From Nocardioides sp. (GTDB taxonomy: Bacteria > Actinomycetota > Actinomycetes > Propionibacteriales > Nocardioidaceae), in contig JBAOIH010000001.1 in NCBI GenBank assembly GCA_037045645.1, forward strand, positions 744,001-808,000: a DNA stretch of 64,000 nucleotides, given 5' to 3'. The translations under genes were made by a program, and so were the position numbers. Shown here piece by piece: positions 17,285-28,004 of this stretch (within the stretch, counting starts at the first letter, position 1; each line of letters starts with the position of its first letter). Under the pieces are notes generated by a model. It did no database searches, was not told the DNA's origin, and saw only the letters and a list, made by a program, of their open reading frames with translations.

Positions 17285-17707
17285 ATGGAGTCCGGCCCCA
17301 TTCCGTACCGCCTCGAACACGGTCCGTTGCGCGTGATCACGCTGCATGTCCGCCCGCCGCACGTTCGTGAGTCCAGCGCCACCGTCGGTGTCGACGGGAT
17401 GCAGCACCCGATCCCGTGGGACATCGGCTCCCTGCGCCTGGAAGTGCCGGCCGATCGGCCGGTGTCACTCTCGATCGTCGGCACTGGCAGGTATGCCGGG
17501 GCTGCGACGTACGTCCTGGAGCCGGATGGCCCAGACGAGTTGGAGTATCTCGGCCCCGCCCACCCCAGCCAAGCGGGACTTATCGGAGTCCCGGGCACCA
17601 TGACCCGTCAGGGCAAGGGCCTGCAGGCCGGCCTTCTCGTGGCCCTCGCCATCGCCTGCCTGGTCTTCCTGGGCATCATGATCCTCTTCGCCTCCTGGCT
17701 CATCTGA
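17285..17707 (+). CDS. Small C-terminally anchored membrane protein, unknown function
   Basis: 140 residues. The first 110 look like a soluble beta-rich domain (VITLHVRPPHVRESSATVGV, LRLEVPADRPVSLSIVGTGR), then one C-terminal membrane helix (LQAGLLVALAIACLVFLGIM). I do not recognise a family. It converges on the RNA methyltransferase gene with an 8-bp overlap of the two 3' ends. Confidence 0.6.
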   Translation: MESGPIPYRLEHGPLRVITLHVRPPHVRESSATVGVDGMQHPIPWDIGSLRLEVPADRPVSLSIVGTGRYAGAATYVLEPDGPDELEYLGPAHPSQAGLIGVPGTMTRQGKGLQAGLLVALAIACLVFLGIMILFASWLI

Positions 17708-18818
17708 GCCCGTTGCGCTGCAATAGCACCAGCACCTCGAAGTGCTCGGTGTTGGGGAACATGTCGAAGATCTGACCCCGCACCGGCATCAGAGTGGGCA
17801 TCAACTCGAGATCTCGCGCAAGGGATTCGGCGTTGCAGGAGGAATAGAGCACGTACGGCACCTCGCTCGAACTCAGACGCCGTGCGAGGTCGGTGCCGAT
17901 GCCGCGGCGGGGTGGGTTAACCACCACCAGTTCCGGTGTCTCGGACAGCAACTGGGACGCGGCGTCGCCGACCTCGAAGCGTGCCTCCAGCCCTGCCTCG
18001 GCGGCAGACAGCCGAGCCGACTCGACCGCCTCGGCACTGACCTCGACTCCCAGCACTCGGCGCCGGCGAGAGGCAAGGTGCAGGCCGAAGCCGCCTACGC
18101 CGCAATAGAGGTCGAGCACCGACTCCACAGGCAGGTCCGCGGTCCACGCGACGGCTGAGCGGTAGAGCGCAGCGGCGATCTCGGTGTTGGTCTGGAAGAA
18201 CGACTGCGGTCGCAGGAGCAGGGTCAGGTCGTTGATCCGCATCGGAAGTTCGGCAGCTTCCGTCAACACGATCTCGCGCGCACCCTCCAACACGGCCTTG
18301 TGCTCGGGCTGGATGTTCAGCGACACGACGCGTACGGCGGGCAGCGCAGCCAGCAACGCACGAAGGTGCTTGCGGATCCGTGTCTCGGCTTCGGTGGAGC
18401 GCAGGACGAAGCGCACCATCAACTCTGAGTCCGGCGAGATCGTGACGAGCAGGTGCTTGAGTTCGCCCGTGCGAGCGGTGACGTCGTACGGCTGCAGGGA
18501 CGCGCCGGTGATGAACCCCGCGAGTTCGGGCAGGGCGGCGGTCAGCGCCGGTGCGTGCAGGGCACACCAACGCAGATCTGTCCCGGTGCCATCGGGACCG
18601 AGGATGCCGAGGGTCGGCTCGGCGGTCCCGCCCGCGACCACGAGCTTGGCCTTGTTGCGAAAGCCCTCCTGGGGCGAAGAGACCGGTGCCAGCCAGTCGG
18701 CCACGGCGGGCAGCAACTCGCGGGCACGGTCGGACTTCGCGGCGAGTTGGCTGGCGTACGGGATCGGCAACAGCGTGCAGGACCGGCACAGCCCCGCGTC
18801 GTAGTAGTCGCACTGCAT
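17700..18818 (-). CDS. rlmC: 23S rRNA (uracil-5-)-methyltransferase, RlmC/RumB type
   Basis: 372 residues. The start MQCDYYDAGLCRSC gives three of the four Fe-S cluster Cys (3, 11, 14); the fourth is in LRWCALH. SAM-binding motif LDLYCGVGGFGLHLA near 238, NPPRRGIG, and the catalytic Cys in YSSCNAESLARDL. Members form m5U in 23S rRNA; RlmC acts on U747 in E. coli. The missing N-terminal TRAM domain fits RlmC rather than RlmD. An upstream in-frame extension is coded by intergenic repeats (18833-18906), so the start at 18818 is preferred. Confidence 0.88.
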   Translation of the reverse strand: MQCDYYDAGLCRSCTLLPIPYASQLAAKSDRARELLPAVADWLAPVSSPQEGFRNKAKLVVAGGTAEPTLGILGPDGTGTDLRWCALHAPALTAALPELAGFITGASLQPYDVTARTGELKHLLVTISPDSELMVRFVLRSTEAETRIRKHLRALLAALPAVRVVSLNIQPEHKAVLEGAREIVLTEAAELPMRINDLTLLLRPQSFFQTNTEIAAALYRSAVAWTADLPVESVLDLYCGVGGFGLHLASRRRRVLGVEVSAEAVESARLSAAEAGLEARFEVGDAASQLLSETPELVVVNPPRRGIGTDLARRLSSSEVPYVLYSSCNAESLARDLELMPTLMPVRGQIFDMFPNTEHFEVLVLLQRNGLR

Positions 18819-18832
18819 GGCACCAGTGTGAG

Positions 18833-18906
18833 GGTTTCGAGACGGTCGCTTCGCGCCCTCCTCAACCCAAGGGTTTCGAGACGGTCGCTTCGCGCCCTCC
18901 TCAACC
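18833..18906. repeat. Tandem pair of the 35-bp GGTTTCGAGAC...CTCAACC repeat
   Basis: Two identical 35-bp copies (18833-18867 and 18872-18906) with 4 bases between. Each starts GGTTTCGAGACGGTCGCTTC and ends CCCTCCTCAACC. They separate the rlmC and aminopeptidase genes. A shorter reversed relative is at 3577-3604. Confidence 0.85.
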
Positions 18907-18917
18907 ATCCGGTGGGA

Positions 18918-20273
18918 TCACCCGCGCAGGCGCGCCATCCACTCCTCGACGTCGGCCGACGTCCGGGGGAGCGCAGCCGACAGGTTGTGCGACCCGGAGG
19001 AGGTCACCACGATGTCGTCCTCGATCCGGATCCCGATGCCACGCAGTTCCTCCGGCACCAGCAGGTCGTCGATCTGGAAGTACAAGCCGGGCTCGACCGT
19101 CAGCACCATGCCCTCGACCAGGTCTCCCTTGGGATAGATGTCCGGCGAGGCGCTCGCGCAGTCGTGTACGTCCATGCCGAGCATGTGCGAGGTGCCGTGC
19201 AGCGTCCAGCGGGCATACACCTTCGACTCCGGGTCGAGCGCCTCCTCGACGCTGACCGGCAGCAGGCCGAGATCGCCCAGGCCGTGCGCCAACACCGCCA
19301 TCGCCGCGTTGTGCGGATCGAGGAAGGCGGCGCCGGGGCGTACGGCCTCGATGCCGGCCTGCTGCGCCTGCAACACCAGGTCGTACAGGTCGCGTTGCAA
19401 CGGCGTGAACGTGCCGTCCACCGGGAGCGTCCGAGTGACGTCGGCGGTGTAGAGATTCCGGCCCTCCACACCCATGTCGAGCAGCACCAACTCGCCCGGC
19501 ACGATCGGCCCGTCGTTCTCGATCCAGTGCAACGTGGTGGCGTGGGCGCCGCCACCGACGATCGAGTCATAGCCCAGGTCGTTGCCCATGGCGCGCGCTC
19601 GTCGGAAGAAAGTGCCCTCGATCCAGCGTTCCCCGAACTCGAGCACCCGGTCCCACTCGCGTACGGAATCCTCGAAGCCCAGCGTGGTGATGTCGCAGGC
19701 TTCCTGGAGTTGGTCGATCTCCCATTCGTCCTTGACCAGTCGGAGTTCGGCGGCCACGCGCGCCAGGTCGTCGTCTGTCGTGATGTCACGAGTCTTGCGG
19801 TCGTCGTCGAAGGAGGGGAGGTCGCGTACGTGCTTGACCTCGATCCCGAGCGAATCGCTGATCTCGCGTGCGGACGGGCGGCGTCCGGCCCACAGTTCGC
19901 CGTACTGCCGGTCGCGGAAGAACTCGTCGGAGTCGCGCTCGGAGCGGGGGCGTGCATAGAGCGTGGCGTCGCCGTCGTCGAGGACGAGTACGGCGTCGGA
20001 GGTCTGGTTGCCGGTGAAGTAGGTGTGCGCGGTGTCGGGCCGGAAGCGGTAGTCGGTGTCGTTGGCGCGGACCTTGTAACCACCGGCCGGCAGCACCAGG
20101 CGCTCACCGGGGAACGCCTCGCTCAGCCGTTGCCGACGCGCAGCAGCGTACGGCGCGACGGGGTGTTCGGGCAGGTCGAGCTCGCGTTCGCCCCACCCCT
20201 GCTGCATGAAGCGGGAGTACGCTTCGGGTACGGCGGGGTCGTGGGACTCGGTGTGCAGGTCGTCGTCGCTCAC
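18918..20273 (-). CDS. pepP: Xaa-Pro aminopeptidase (aminopeptidase P)
   Basis: 451 residues from a GTG at 20273 preceded by GGTGAGGGG. N-terminal aminopeptidase P domain (GERLVLPAGGYKVRANDTDY, RPDTAHTYFTGN), then the M24 pita-bread domain: metal ligands in LLDMGVEGRNLYTADVTRT (two Asp), HGTSHMLGMDVHD (His), TVEPGLYF (Glu) and GIRIEDDIVV (Glu). It releases N-terminal residues before Pro, with two metal ions. A frame extending further upstream is open but overlaps the divergent PrsW gene, so it is rejected. Confidence 0.92.
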   Translation of the reverse strand: MSDDDLHTESHDPAVPEAYSRFMQQGWGERELDLPEHPVAPYAAARRQRLSEAFPGERLVLPAGGYKVRANDTDYRFRPDTAHTYFTGNQTSDAVLVLDDGDATLYARPRSERDSDEFFRDRQYGELWAGRRPSAREISDSLGIEVKHVRDLPSFDDDRKTRDITTDDDLARVAAELRLVKDEWEIDQLQEACDITTLGFEDSVREWDRVLEFGERWIEGTFFRRARAMGNDLGYDSIVGGGAHATTLHWIENDGPIVPGELVLLDMGVEGRNLYTADVTRTLPVDGTFTPLQRDLYDLVLQAQQAGIEAVRPGAAFLDPHNAAMAVLAHGLGDLGLLPVSVEEALDPESKVYARWTLHGTSHMLGMDVHDCASASPDIYPKGDLVEGMVLTVEPGLYFQIDDLLVPEELRGIGIRIEDDIVVTSSGSHNLSAALPRTSADVEEWMARLRG

Positions 20274-20321
20274 CCCCTCACCGTAGCGGGCTGTCAGTGC
20301 TGCTCCGTTAGGCTCACGCCC

Positions 20322-21449
20322 ATGCAAACTCGCCCTCGGGACAACGTCGCCTTCACCGTTGTCGTGACGGTCCTCGCGGCCCTGGGCGCACTGGCGATGA
20401 TCGCCGTCATCCTGCTCAGCGGAGCCCCGTCCAGCATGATGATCGCTGCCGCTGCGGCGGCGATTCCGGTGGGTCCGCTGGTGGCCGTTTTCATGTGGCT
20501 GGACCGTTATGAGCCCGAGCCGAAACTGCTGTTGGCCAGCGGCCTGGCGTGGGGCGGCTTCGTGGCCACGGCCGGCACTCTTCTGATCCAAGGCGTCGGC
20601 GGCCTGGTCGTGCCGATGTCGGCCGAGTTCAGCCTCGCAATCGGTGCCCCGGTCGTGGAAGAGGCCGCCAAGGGGGTGTTCTTGCTGTTGCTGTTGTGGT
20701 GGCGCCGCCACGAGATCGACGGGATCCTCGACGGCATCGTCTATGCCGGCATGGTCGGCATCGGGTTCGCGTTCGTCGAGAACATCCTCTATCTGGGCGC
20801 CGCGTACAACGGCACCGACGCGACGGGTCCTGGCGGCGTACCGGCCCTGACGGCGCTGTTCATCGTGCGCTGCATCTTCAGCCCGTTCGCACACCCACTG
20901 TTCACCGCGTTCATCGGCATCGGCATCGGCATCGCCGTCGGCAGCAAGTCCATGCCCGTACGCATCTTCGCGCCGATCGTCGGGTACCTGTGCGCCGTCC
21001 TCGCGCACGGCTTGTGGAACGGCTCGACCATCTTCGGCGGCGACAAGTTCTTGCTCGTCTATGGCGTGTTGGGCCTGCCCGCACTCCTCGGGGTCGCGGG
21101 CCTGGGGATCTACGCCCGCAGCAACGAGAAGAAGCTGCTGCTCGCCTCGCTCGGCGATGCGGCCAACCGCGGTCTGTTGCCCGCTGCCGACGTTTTGTGG
21201 TTGGCAGATCTGCGCGGCCGACGACACGCGCGCCACCAGGCCAAGCAGCTCGGCGGTGAGCAGGGGCTTCAAGCGATGCGCGACTACCAGCGTGCCGCCG
21301 TCGAGTTGGGCTTCCTGCACAACCGTTTCATGCGGGGGGTCGCTCCCGCGGACTATCAGGACCGCGGGGCGCACTACGTCACCGAGATTCGAGCGATCCG
21401 ACCCTTCCTGTCCTTCGGATCCCAGCACACCGGAGCGCCTACGCGATGA
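20322..21449 (+). CDS. PrsW-family intramembrane metalloprotease
   Basis: 375 residues with about eight membrane helices in the first 260 and a soluble basic C-terminus. Family motifs: APVVEEAAKG (EExxK), GFAFVENILY (FxxxE), SPFAHPLFTAF (His) and AHGLWNGS (Hxx(W)N), which form the metal site of PrsW proteases. PrsW of Bacillus cleaves an anti-sigma factor; the target here is unknown. Its last codons overlap the next gene by 4 bp (ATGA), so the dynamin-like protein is coupled to it. It is divergent from pepP across 48 bp. Confidence 0.87.
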   Translation: MQTRPRDNVAFTVVVTVLAALGALAMIAVILLSGAPSSMMIAAAAAAIPVGPLVAVFMWLDRYEPEPKLLLASGLAWGGFVATAGTLLIQGVGGLVVPMSAEFSLAIGAPVVEEAAKGVFLLLLLWWRRHEIDGILDGIVYAGMVGIGFAFVENILYLGAAYNGTDATGPGGVPALTALFIVRCIFSPFAHPLFTAFIGIGIGIAVGSKSMPVRIFAPIVGYLCAVLAHGLWNGSTIFGGDKFLLVYGVLGLPALLGVAGLGIYARSNEKKLLLASLGDAANRGLLPAADVLWLADLRGRRHARHQAKQLGGEQGLQAMRDYQRAAVELGFLHNRFMRGVAPADYQDRGAHYVTEIRAIRPFLSFGSQHTGAPTR

Positions 21450-23206
21450 CCGAGAACCCACGCGCCATCGTGGCGCCGGAAACGTCCATGATCACCAGTC
21501 TGGTGAAGTTGCGAAGCGCGTTGCAGGAGACCGCTCTTCCGCTCGAGTTGCCGGGCATCGAAGGCGTACGCACCCAGCGCGCCGCGATGGTCGACCAGCT
21601 CGAGGACTACGTCATCCCACGACTGATGACCATCGAGGCCCCGCTGCTCACCGTCGTCGGCGGCTCCACCGGTGCCGGGAAGTCGACCCTGGTCAACTCG
21701 GTCGTGGGGGAGAAGGTCACCGAGCCGGGTGTGCTGCGACCGACGACGCGTTCTCCTGTGCTGGTACACCACCCCGAGGACGCCGAGTGGTTCGGCCAGG
21801 ATCGCCTGTTGCCCGATCTGGAGCGAGTCACGCGGCAGACCAACGACCCGGCAGCCTTGCAGTTGGTCGCCACCGACAAGGTGCCGCGTGGCCTGGCCAT
21901 CCTCGACGCCCCCGACATCGACAGCGTCGAGGAAGCCAACCGCACGTTGGCCGGTCAATTGCTCGCCGCCGCCGACCTGTGGCTCTTCGTGACCTCGGCC
22001 GCGCGGTACGCCGACCAGGTGCCCTGGGAGTTCCTCAAAGCCGCGGCCGATCGCTCTGCCGCGGTCGCGATCGTGCTGGACCGTACTCCCGTCGAGGCGA
22101 TCGAGACGGTGAGCACCCACCTCGCGCGGATGCTGGCCGCACGCGGGCTCAAGGATTCACCCCTGTTCACGGTTGCCGAGAAGCCGTTGGGTGCAGACGG
22201 ACTACTCGACCCCGCCGAGGTATCCGACATCCGTGGGTGGTTGGACTCGTTGGCCGCCGACGCCGAGGCGCGCTCGGCGGTCGTACGCCAGACCCTCGAC
22301 GGTGCGGTACGCACTCTCGCCCGGCAGACCCATGACATCGCCGATGCTGCGGCGGCCCAGGCCGACGCGGTGACGCGGCTGCGCGAGGACGCGGACAAGG
22401 CGTACGCCGAGGGCATCAAGGGCATCGAGAAGGCGTCGGCCGACGGCACGCTGCTGCGCGGTGAGGTGTTGGCCAGGTGGCAGGAGTTCGTGGGCACCGG
22501 GGAGTTGCTGCGTTCGCTGGAGACGCGCGTGGGGTGGTTGCGCGACCGCATCGTCAACACGATCAAGGGCAAGCCGCAGCAGGCCGAACGCGTCGTCGTG
22601 GCCGTCGAATCCGGCCTGGAGAGCCTGATCCTGGAGCAGGCCGAGGCCTCGGCCGAGCGCGCGGAGGCGTCCTGGCAGACGCTGGCTCCGGGCCAGGTGC
22701 TGCTGGCGGAGGCCGGAGAGGATCTCGGCCGTGCTTCCCGCGACTTCCGCCGCCGCGTCGAACGCGAGGTGCGTGAGTGGCAGCAGGGCGTGCTCGACAT
22801 GGTGCGTACGGAAGGTGCCGACAAGCGGTCGACCGCCAGGTTCTTGGCGTTCGGTGTCAACGGCCTCTCCGTCGCGCTGATGGTGGTCGTGTTCGCCCAC
22901 ACCGGCGGGATGCTCGGCGGCGCCGAGGCAGGCATCGCGGGCGGCGGTGCCGTGGTGGGGCAGAAGTTGCTGGAGGCCGTCTTCGGCGATCAGGCCGTAC
23001 GCTCCCTGGCCGAACGCGCCCGCAAGGACCTCAACGTACGCGTGGATCAACTGCTCGCGGGCGAGCGCGCGCGCTATCTCGACCTGCTCGACAGCCTCGG
23101 AGTCTCCAGCGACGCCTCGGAGACGCTGCGCCAAGCGGCACGCAAGGTCGACGACGTGCGCTTCTCGACCCAGACTCCCGCGCAGGTCGCTGCGGACAGC
23201 CTTTAG
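21446..23206 (+). CDS. Dynamin-like GTPase
   Basis: 586 residues. P-loop GGSTGAGKST at 72-81, switch-like LRPTTRSPVLVHH, and LAILDAPDIDS as G3. The G4 motif is not classic, as VLDRTP replaces NKxD. Long helical segments follow, then a hydrophobic hairpin (ALMVVVFAHTGGMLGGAEAG, then AGGGAVVG) that could enter the membrane. Bacterial dynamin-like proteins remodel membranes; in Streptomyces the DynA/DynB pair acts in septation. It is translationally coupled to PrsW upstream and followed 47 bp later by a second GTPase. Confidence 0.82.
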   Translation: MTENPRAIVAPETSMITSLVKLRSALQETALPLELPGIEGVRTQRAAMVDQLEDYVIPRLMTIEAPLLTVVGGSTGAGKSTLVNSVVGEKVTEPGVLRPTTRSPVLVHHPEDAEWFGQDRLLPDLERVTRQTNDPAALQLVATDKVPRGLAILDAPDIDSVEEANRTLAGQLLAAADLWLFVTSAARYADQVPWEFLKAAADRSAAVAIVLDRTPVEAIETVSTHLARMLAARGLKDSPLFTVAEKPLGADGLLDPAEVSDIRGWLDSLAADAEARSAVVRQTLDGAVRTLARQTHDIADAAAAQADAVTRLREDADKAYAEGIKGIEKASADGTLLRGEVLARWQEFVGTGELLRSLETRVGWLRDRIVNTIKGKPQQAERVVVAVESGLESLILEQAEASAERAEASWQTLAPGQVLLAEAGEDLGRASRDFRRRVEREVREWQQGVLDMVRTEGADKRSTARFLAFGVNGLSVALMVVVFAHTGGMLGGAEAGIAGGGAVVGQKLLEAVFGDQAVRSLAERARKDLNVRVDQLLAGERARYLDLLDSLGVSSDASETLRQAARKVDDVRFSTQTPAQVAADSL

Positions 23207-23253
23207 TCTGTGCGCGTATCCACCAGCTCCGCGACAACACCAGAGGTTGATCG

Positions 23254-24912
23254 ATGACGTCCCTGATCGAGGGTGCCAAACGGCTCCTGTCGCGTGGTTC
23301 AGATGTCGGTGCCCGCGTGGCCGGACTCGAGGAGGCCGTCGAGGCCGGTCGTGGCCGTCTGCCGGACACAGAACTGGATCGCGCCGCGGGTGTCGTGGCG
23401 CGCGCCGACCGACGTCTCAAGCTCTCGGCCGATCACACCGTCGTCGCGCTCGCGGGCGCCACGGGTTCGGGCAAATCCTCGACCTTCAACGCGATCACCG
23501 GGCTGGACGTCTCGGCGGTGGGCGTACGCCGTCCCACCACCTCGTGGACGACGGCGTGCGTGTGGGGCGAAGAGGGTGCCTCAGAGCTGCTCGACTGGCT
23601 CGAGATCGCACCGCGACACCGAGTCGTACGCAATGCCACTCTCGAGGTGGGCCGCGAGGACCTGTCGATGCAGGGTGTCGTGCTGCTTGATCTCCCGGAC
23701 CACGACTCCACCGAGGTCTCGCACCATCTCGAAGTCGACCGGCTGGTCCAGTTGGCAGACCTGTTGGTGTGGGTGCTGGATCCGCAGAAGTACGCCGACG
23801 CGGCCATCCATGACCGCTATCTCGCGCCGCTGAAGACGCACAAGGACGTCATGATGGTGGTGCTCAACCAGATCGACACGGTGCCGCCCGAGAGGCGCGA
23901 GGCCATGATCGGCGACGTCCAACGGTTGCTCGCCGCAGACGGACTGTACGACGTGCCGGTGCGCGGCATCTCAGCCAAGCAGGGCATCGGCGTCGACGAG
24001 TTGCGACGCGAGATCTCCGAACGCGCGGCGGCCAAGAAGGCAGCTCGCTCGCGCGTCGAGGCGGACGTGGCGGCCGCGGCCCATGCCTTGGCCGAGATCT
24101 CCGGCAACGCCGAGCCGGGCAAGCTCGGCAAGGAGCGTGTGGCCGGGCTCAACGACGCCCTCGCGGATGCGGCCGGAGTGCCGACCGTGGTTGCGGCGGT
24201 CGAGAAGTCGACTCGGATGCGCGCAGGTCGAGCCACCGGGTGGCCCGTGGTCGCGTGGGTGACCAAGCTCAAGCCGGACCCGCTCAAGCGGCTGCACCTG
24301 GATCTCGGCGCGGCCGGCAAGATCCTGACCGGCACGTCGCGGACGTCTATCCCGGAGGCGACCGCGGTGCAGCGTGCCCGCGTCGACTCGGAGGTCCGCG
24401 AACTGGCCGACGAGGTGTCTGGCGAACTCACCCGCCCCTGGCAGAGCGCGATCAGACGGGCTTCGGTGTCGCATCTAGATGACGTAGGTGACCGGCTGGA
24501 CTCGTCCCTGGCGTCCACGGATCTGGGTGTCGAGAAGTTGCCGGTGTGGGCGGGAGTGGTACGCGCCCTGCAATGGGCGCTGATCCTCACCGCGATCGCG
24601 GGGACGGTGTGGCTGGGTGCCATCTTCGGGCTCGCTTTCTTGAGCCCGAATCGCGACATCCCCGTGCCGGAGTGGCAAGGCTTCCCCGTGCCGACACTGA
24701 TGCTGCTCGGGGGAGTGGTGGCAGGACTGCTGCTGGCACTGGTGTGTCGCTTCCTGGTCGCCGCGACCGCGAAATCGCGCGCACGTGCCGCGGACAAACG
24801 ACTGCGCACCGGCATCTCGACAGTGACCGACGAGCTGGTGATTGCGCCCATCCAGGCCGAGCTCGACGCCTACACCAAGACTCGCGACGGACTCCGTACG
24901 GCCGTCAAATAA
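23254..24912 (+). CDS. YfjP-like GTPase, partner of the dynamin-like protein
   Basis: 552 residues. G1 GATGSGKSS at 68-76, effector-like VRRPTTSWTT, G3 VVLLDLPDHDS and G4-type VVLNQIDTVPP near 206. After the GTPase domain come helices and two membrane segments (ALQWALILTAIAGTVWLGAI and PTLMLLGGVVAGLLLALVC). The layout, GTPase domain with paired C-terminal membrane helices, is that of membrane-bound dynamin-related or YfjP-type proteins. Adjacent dynamin-like genes often act as heteromers, so a joint role in membrane remodelling is inferred. Confidence 0.82.
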   Translation: MTSLIEGAKRLLSRGSDVGARVAGLEEAVEAGRGRLPDTELDRAAGVVARADRRLKLSADHTVVALAGATGSGKSSTFNAITGLDVSAVGVRRPTTSWTTACVWGEEGASELLDWLEIAPRHRVVRNATLEVGREDLSMQGVVLLDLPDHDSTEVSHHLEVDRLVQLADLLVWVLDPQKYADAAIHDRYLAPLKTHKDVMMVVLNQIDTVPPERREAMIGDVQRLLAADGLYDVPVRGISAKQGIGVDELRREISERAAAKKAARSRVEADVAAAAHALAEISGNAEPGKLGKERVAGLNDALADAAGVPTVVAAVEKSTRMRAGRATGWPVVAWVTKLKPDPLKRLHLDLGAAGKILTGTSRTSIPEATAVQRARVDSEVRELADEVSGELTRPWQSAIRRASVSHLDDVGDRLDSSLASTDLGVEKLPVWAGVVRALQWALILTAIAGTVWLGAIFGLAFLSPNRDIPVPEWQGFPVPTLMLLGGVVAGLLLALVCRFLVAATAKSRARAADKRLRTGISTVTDELVIAPIQAELDAYTKTRDGLRTAVK

Positions 24913-25053
24913 GCCACTTCTTCTCCACAGGCGGGCTGATCGTACGCGCTATCCACAGGCGCGCGCCCTGCTCAGCCCCGTTGTCGGTGGGCCAATCGAT
25001 CGTGGTGCCAGGCCGGTCGCACGGATCGGCACCACACCTGGAAGGCAACGACC

Positions 25054-25521
25054 ATGAATGAAACCATCATCACGCTCGCCGGTTGGATCGCTTCGGACCC
25101 GCGGCTCCACGACACCACTGGGGGACCGGTGTTGAACTTCCGCCTCGGGGCCACTCCCCGGCGCTACAACAAGCGGACGAACGAGTGGTACGACGGGGAG
25201 ACCCAATGGCACCGCGTCAACGTCTGGCGTGGACTCGCGGAGAACGCACACCGCTCCCTGCGCCGAGGCGACGCCGTGATCGTCCACGGGCGGCTCAACG
25301 CCAATACCTTCACGACCAAGGAAGGCGAGGAGGTCACCGTGTTCGAGATCGAGGCGTCGCACGTCGGCCACGACCTCAACCGCGGCACCAGTGACTTCCG
25401 TCGTCCGCGGCCGTTGCCCGCATCGGCGGATCAGCAGCGCGAGGAAGGCGACGATCAGTCGGAGGAGCGCCCCGCGCCGGAGTGGCAGACCGCCGCGGTT
25501 GCCGAGGAGTCAGCCGCCTGA
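25054..25521 (+). CDS. ssb: Single-stranded DNA-binding protein
   Basis: 155 residues. OB-fold SSB pattern: ITLAGWIASDPRLHDT, VLNFRLGATPRRYNK, TQWHRVNVWRGLAENAHRSL, GDAVIVHGRLNANTF. The C-terminal 45 residues are acidic and disordered but do not end in the DDIPF tip of the main replicative SSB, suggesting a second SSB paralogue. The upstream stretch 24913-25053 holds no gene; a ribosome-binding site (GGAAGG) precedes the ATG. Confidence 0.88.
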   Translation: MNETIITLAGWIASDPRLHDTTGGPVLNFRLGATPRRYNKRTNEWYDGETQWHRVNVWRGLAENAHRSLRRGDAVIVHGRLNANTFTTKEGEEVTVFEIEASHVGHDLNRGTSDFRRPRPLPASADQQREEGDDQSEERPAPEWQTAAVAEESAA

Positions 25522-25576
25522 GAGCCGGGCCACGGCGGTTCGTCGCTAGTGCGCCCGCCTGGATAGGGTCGCGGGC

Positions 25577-27259
<1,683 letters not shown>

Positions 27260-27260
27260 G

Positions 27261-27758
27261 TCAGCCGGACGTCGCGCCCGGACGGATCTCGATCTCGGGG
27301 TGGCTGGAGACCAAGCCGTCCGACACGGCGTCCATCACACGCCCCATGGCAGCCAGATCGTCCGGGGTCACGCGGTCGATCAGGTTGTCGCGCACACCTC
27401 CCACGTGCACGTGTGCGGCTTCGTCGAGCAGTGTGCGCCCTGCGGGTGTCATCGCCGCCACGACTCCCCGGCCGTCCTCGGCTGACACGCGCCGGGTGAG
27501 CAGACCCTGGCGCTCCATCCGCGCCACTGTGTGCGTCACCCGGCTGCGGCTGTGGCACAAGGCGTCCGCAAGCTGAGCCATCCTCATCTCGGCGCCCTCG
27601 CGCTCGGAGAGCCGCACCAGGATCTCGTACTCGGTCAACGAGATGTTGAACGCCGAGCGCAGATCGGCATCAAGGCGGTCCATGAGCAGGGTGGTGCCCA
27701 TGACCAGCGCGCGCCAACTGTGCTGCTGGCCCGCGTCTAACCACCGAGTCTCGGGCAT
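27261..27758 (-). CDS. MarR-family transcriptional regulator
   Basis: 165 residues with the winged HTH of MarR proteins: ISLTEYEILVRLSEREGAEM, RMAQLADALCHSRSRVTHTV and the wing GLLTRRVSAEDGRGVVAAMT. MarR dimers typically repress neighbouring genes and respond to small phenolic or lipid-like ligands. It converges with ettA (2 bp apart). The region upstream (27760-28004) holds the duplicated 77-bp repeat rather than a gene. Confidence 0.88.
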   Translation of the reverse strand: MPETRWLDAGQQHSWRALVMGTTLLMDRLDADLRSAFNISLTEYEILVRLSEREGAEMRMAQLADALCHSRSRVTHTVARMERQGLLTRRVSAEDGRGVVAAMTPAGRTLLDEAAHVHVGGVRDNLIDRVTPDDLAAMGRVMDAVSDGLVSSHPEIEIRPGATSG

Positions 27759-27797
27759 GGGTGCGATTGTAGGGATTCGCGGCCGAGATGCCGCGCG

Positions 27798-27989
27798 GAA
27801 TCGCGGGTTGAGCGCACTGTGGTCCGCTCAACCCCCGACGATCCGGGTGCTGAGCGGACCAATCGGGTGCTGAGTGACCGTGTCGGCCCATCCCGCTGGT
27901 CCTTGGGTTGCCGAATCGGGGGTTGAGCGCACTGTGGTCCGCTCAACCCCCGACGATCCGGGTGCTGAGCGGACCAACCGGGTGCTGAG
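27798..27989. repeat. Duplicated 77-bp repeat with nested inverted and direct motifs
   Basis: Copies at 27798-27874 and 27913-27989 differ at two positions. Each holds GGTTGAGCGCACTGTGGTCC followed by GCTCAACCC (an inverted repeat of GGTTGAGC/GCTCAACC) and two direct copies of CGGGTGCTGAG. The pair fills the space between the marR and thiolase genes, including the marR promoter region. Confidence 0.85.
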
Positions 27990-28004
27990 CTCTGGCGCCT
28001 CGCG

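Noticed and set aside
18453..20321. Long forward frame upstream of the PrsW start
   Set aside because: It is antisense to rlmC and pepP; the PrsW family begins at MQTRPRD (20322).
18918..21461. An 847-codon reading of the aminopeptidase frame
   Set aside because: The extension lies antisense over the well-supported PrsW gene; the GTG at 20273 has a ribosome-binding site.
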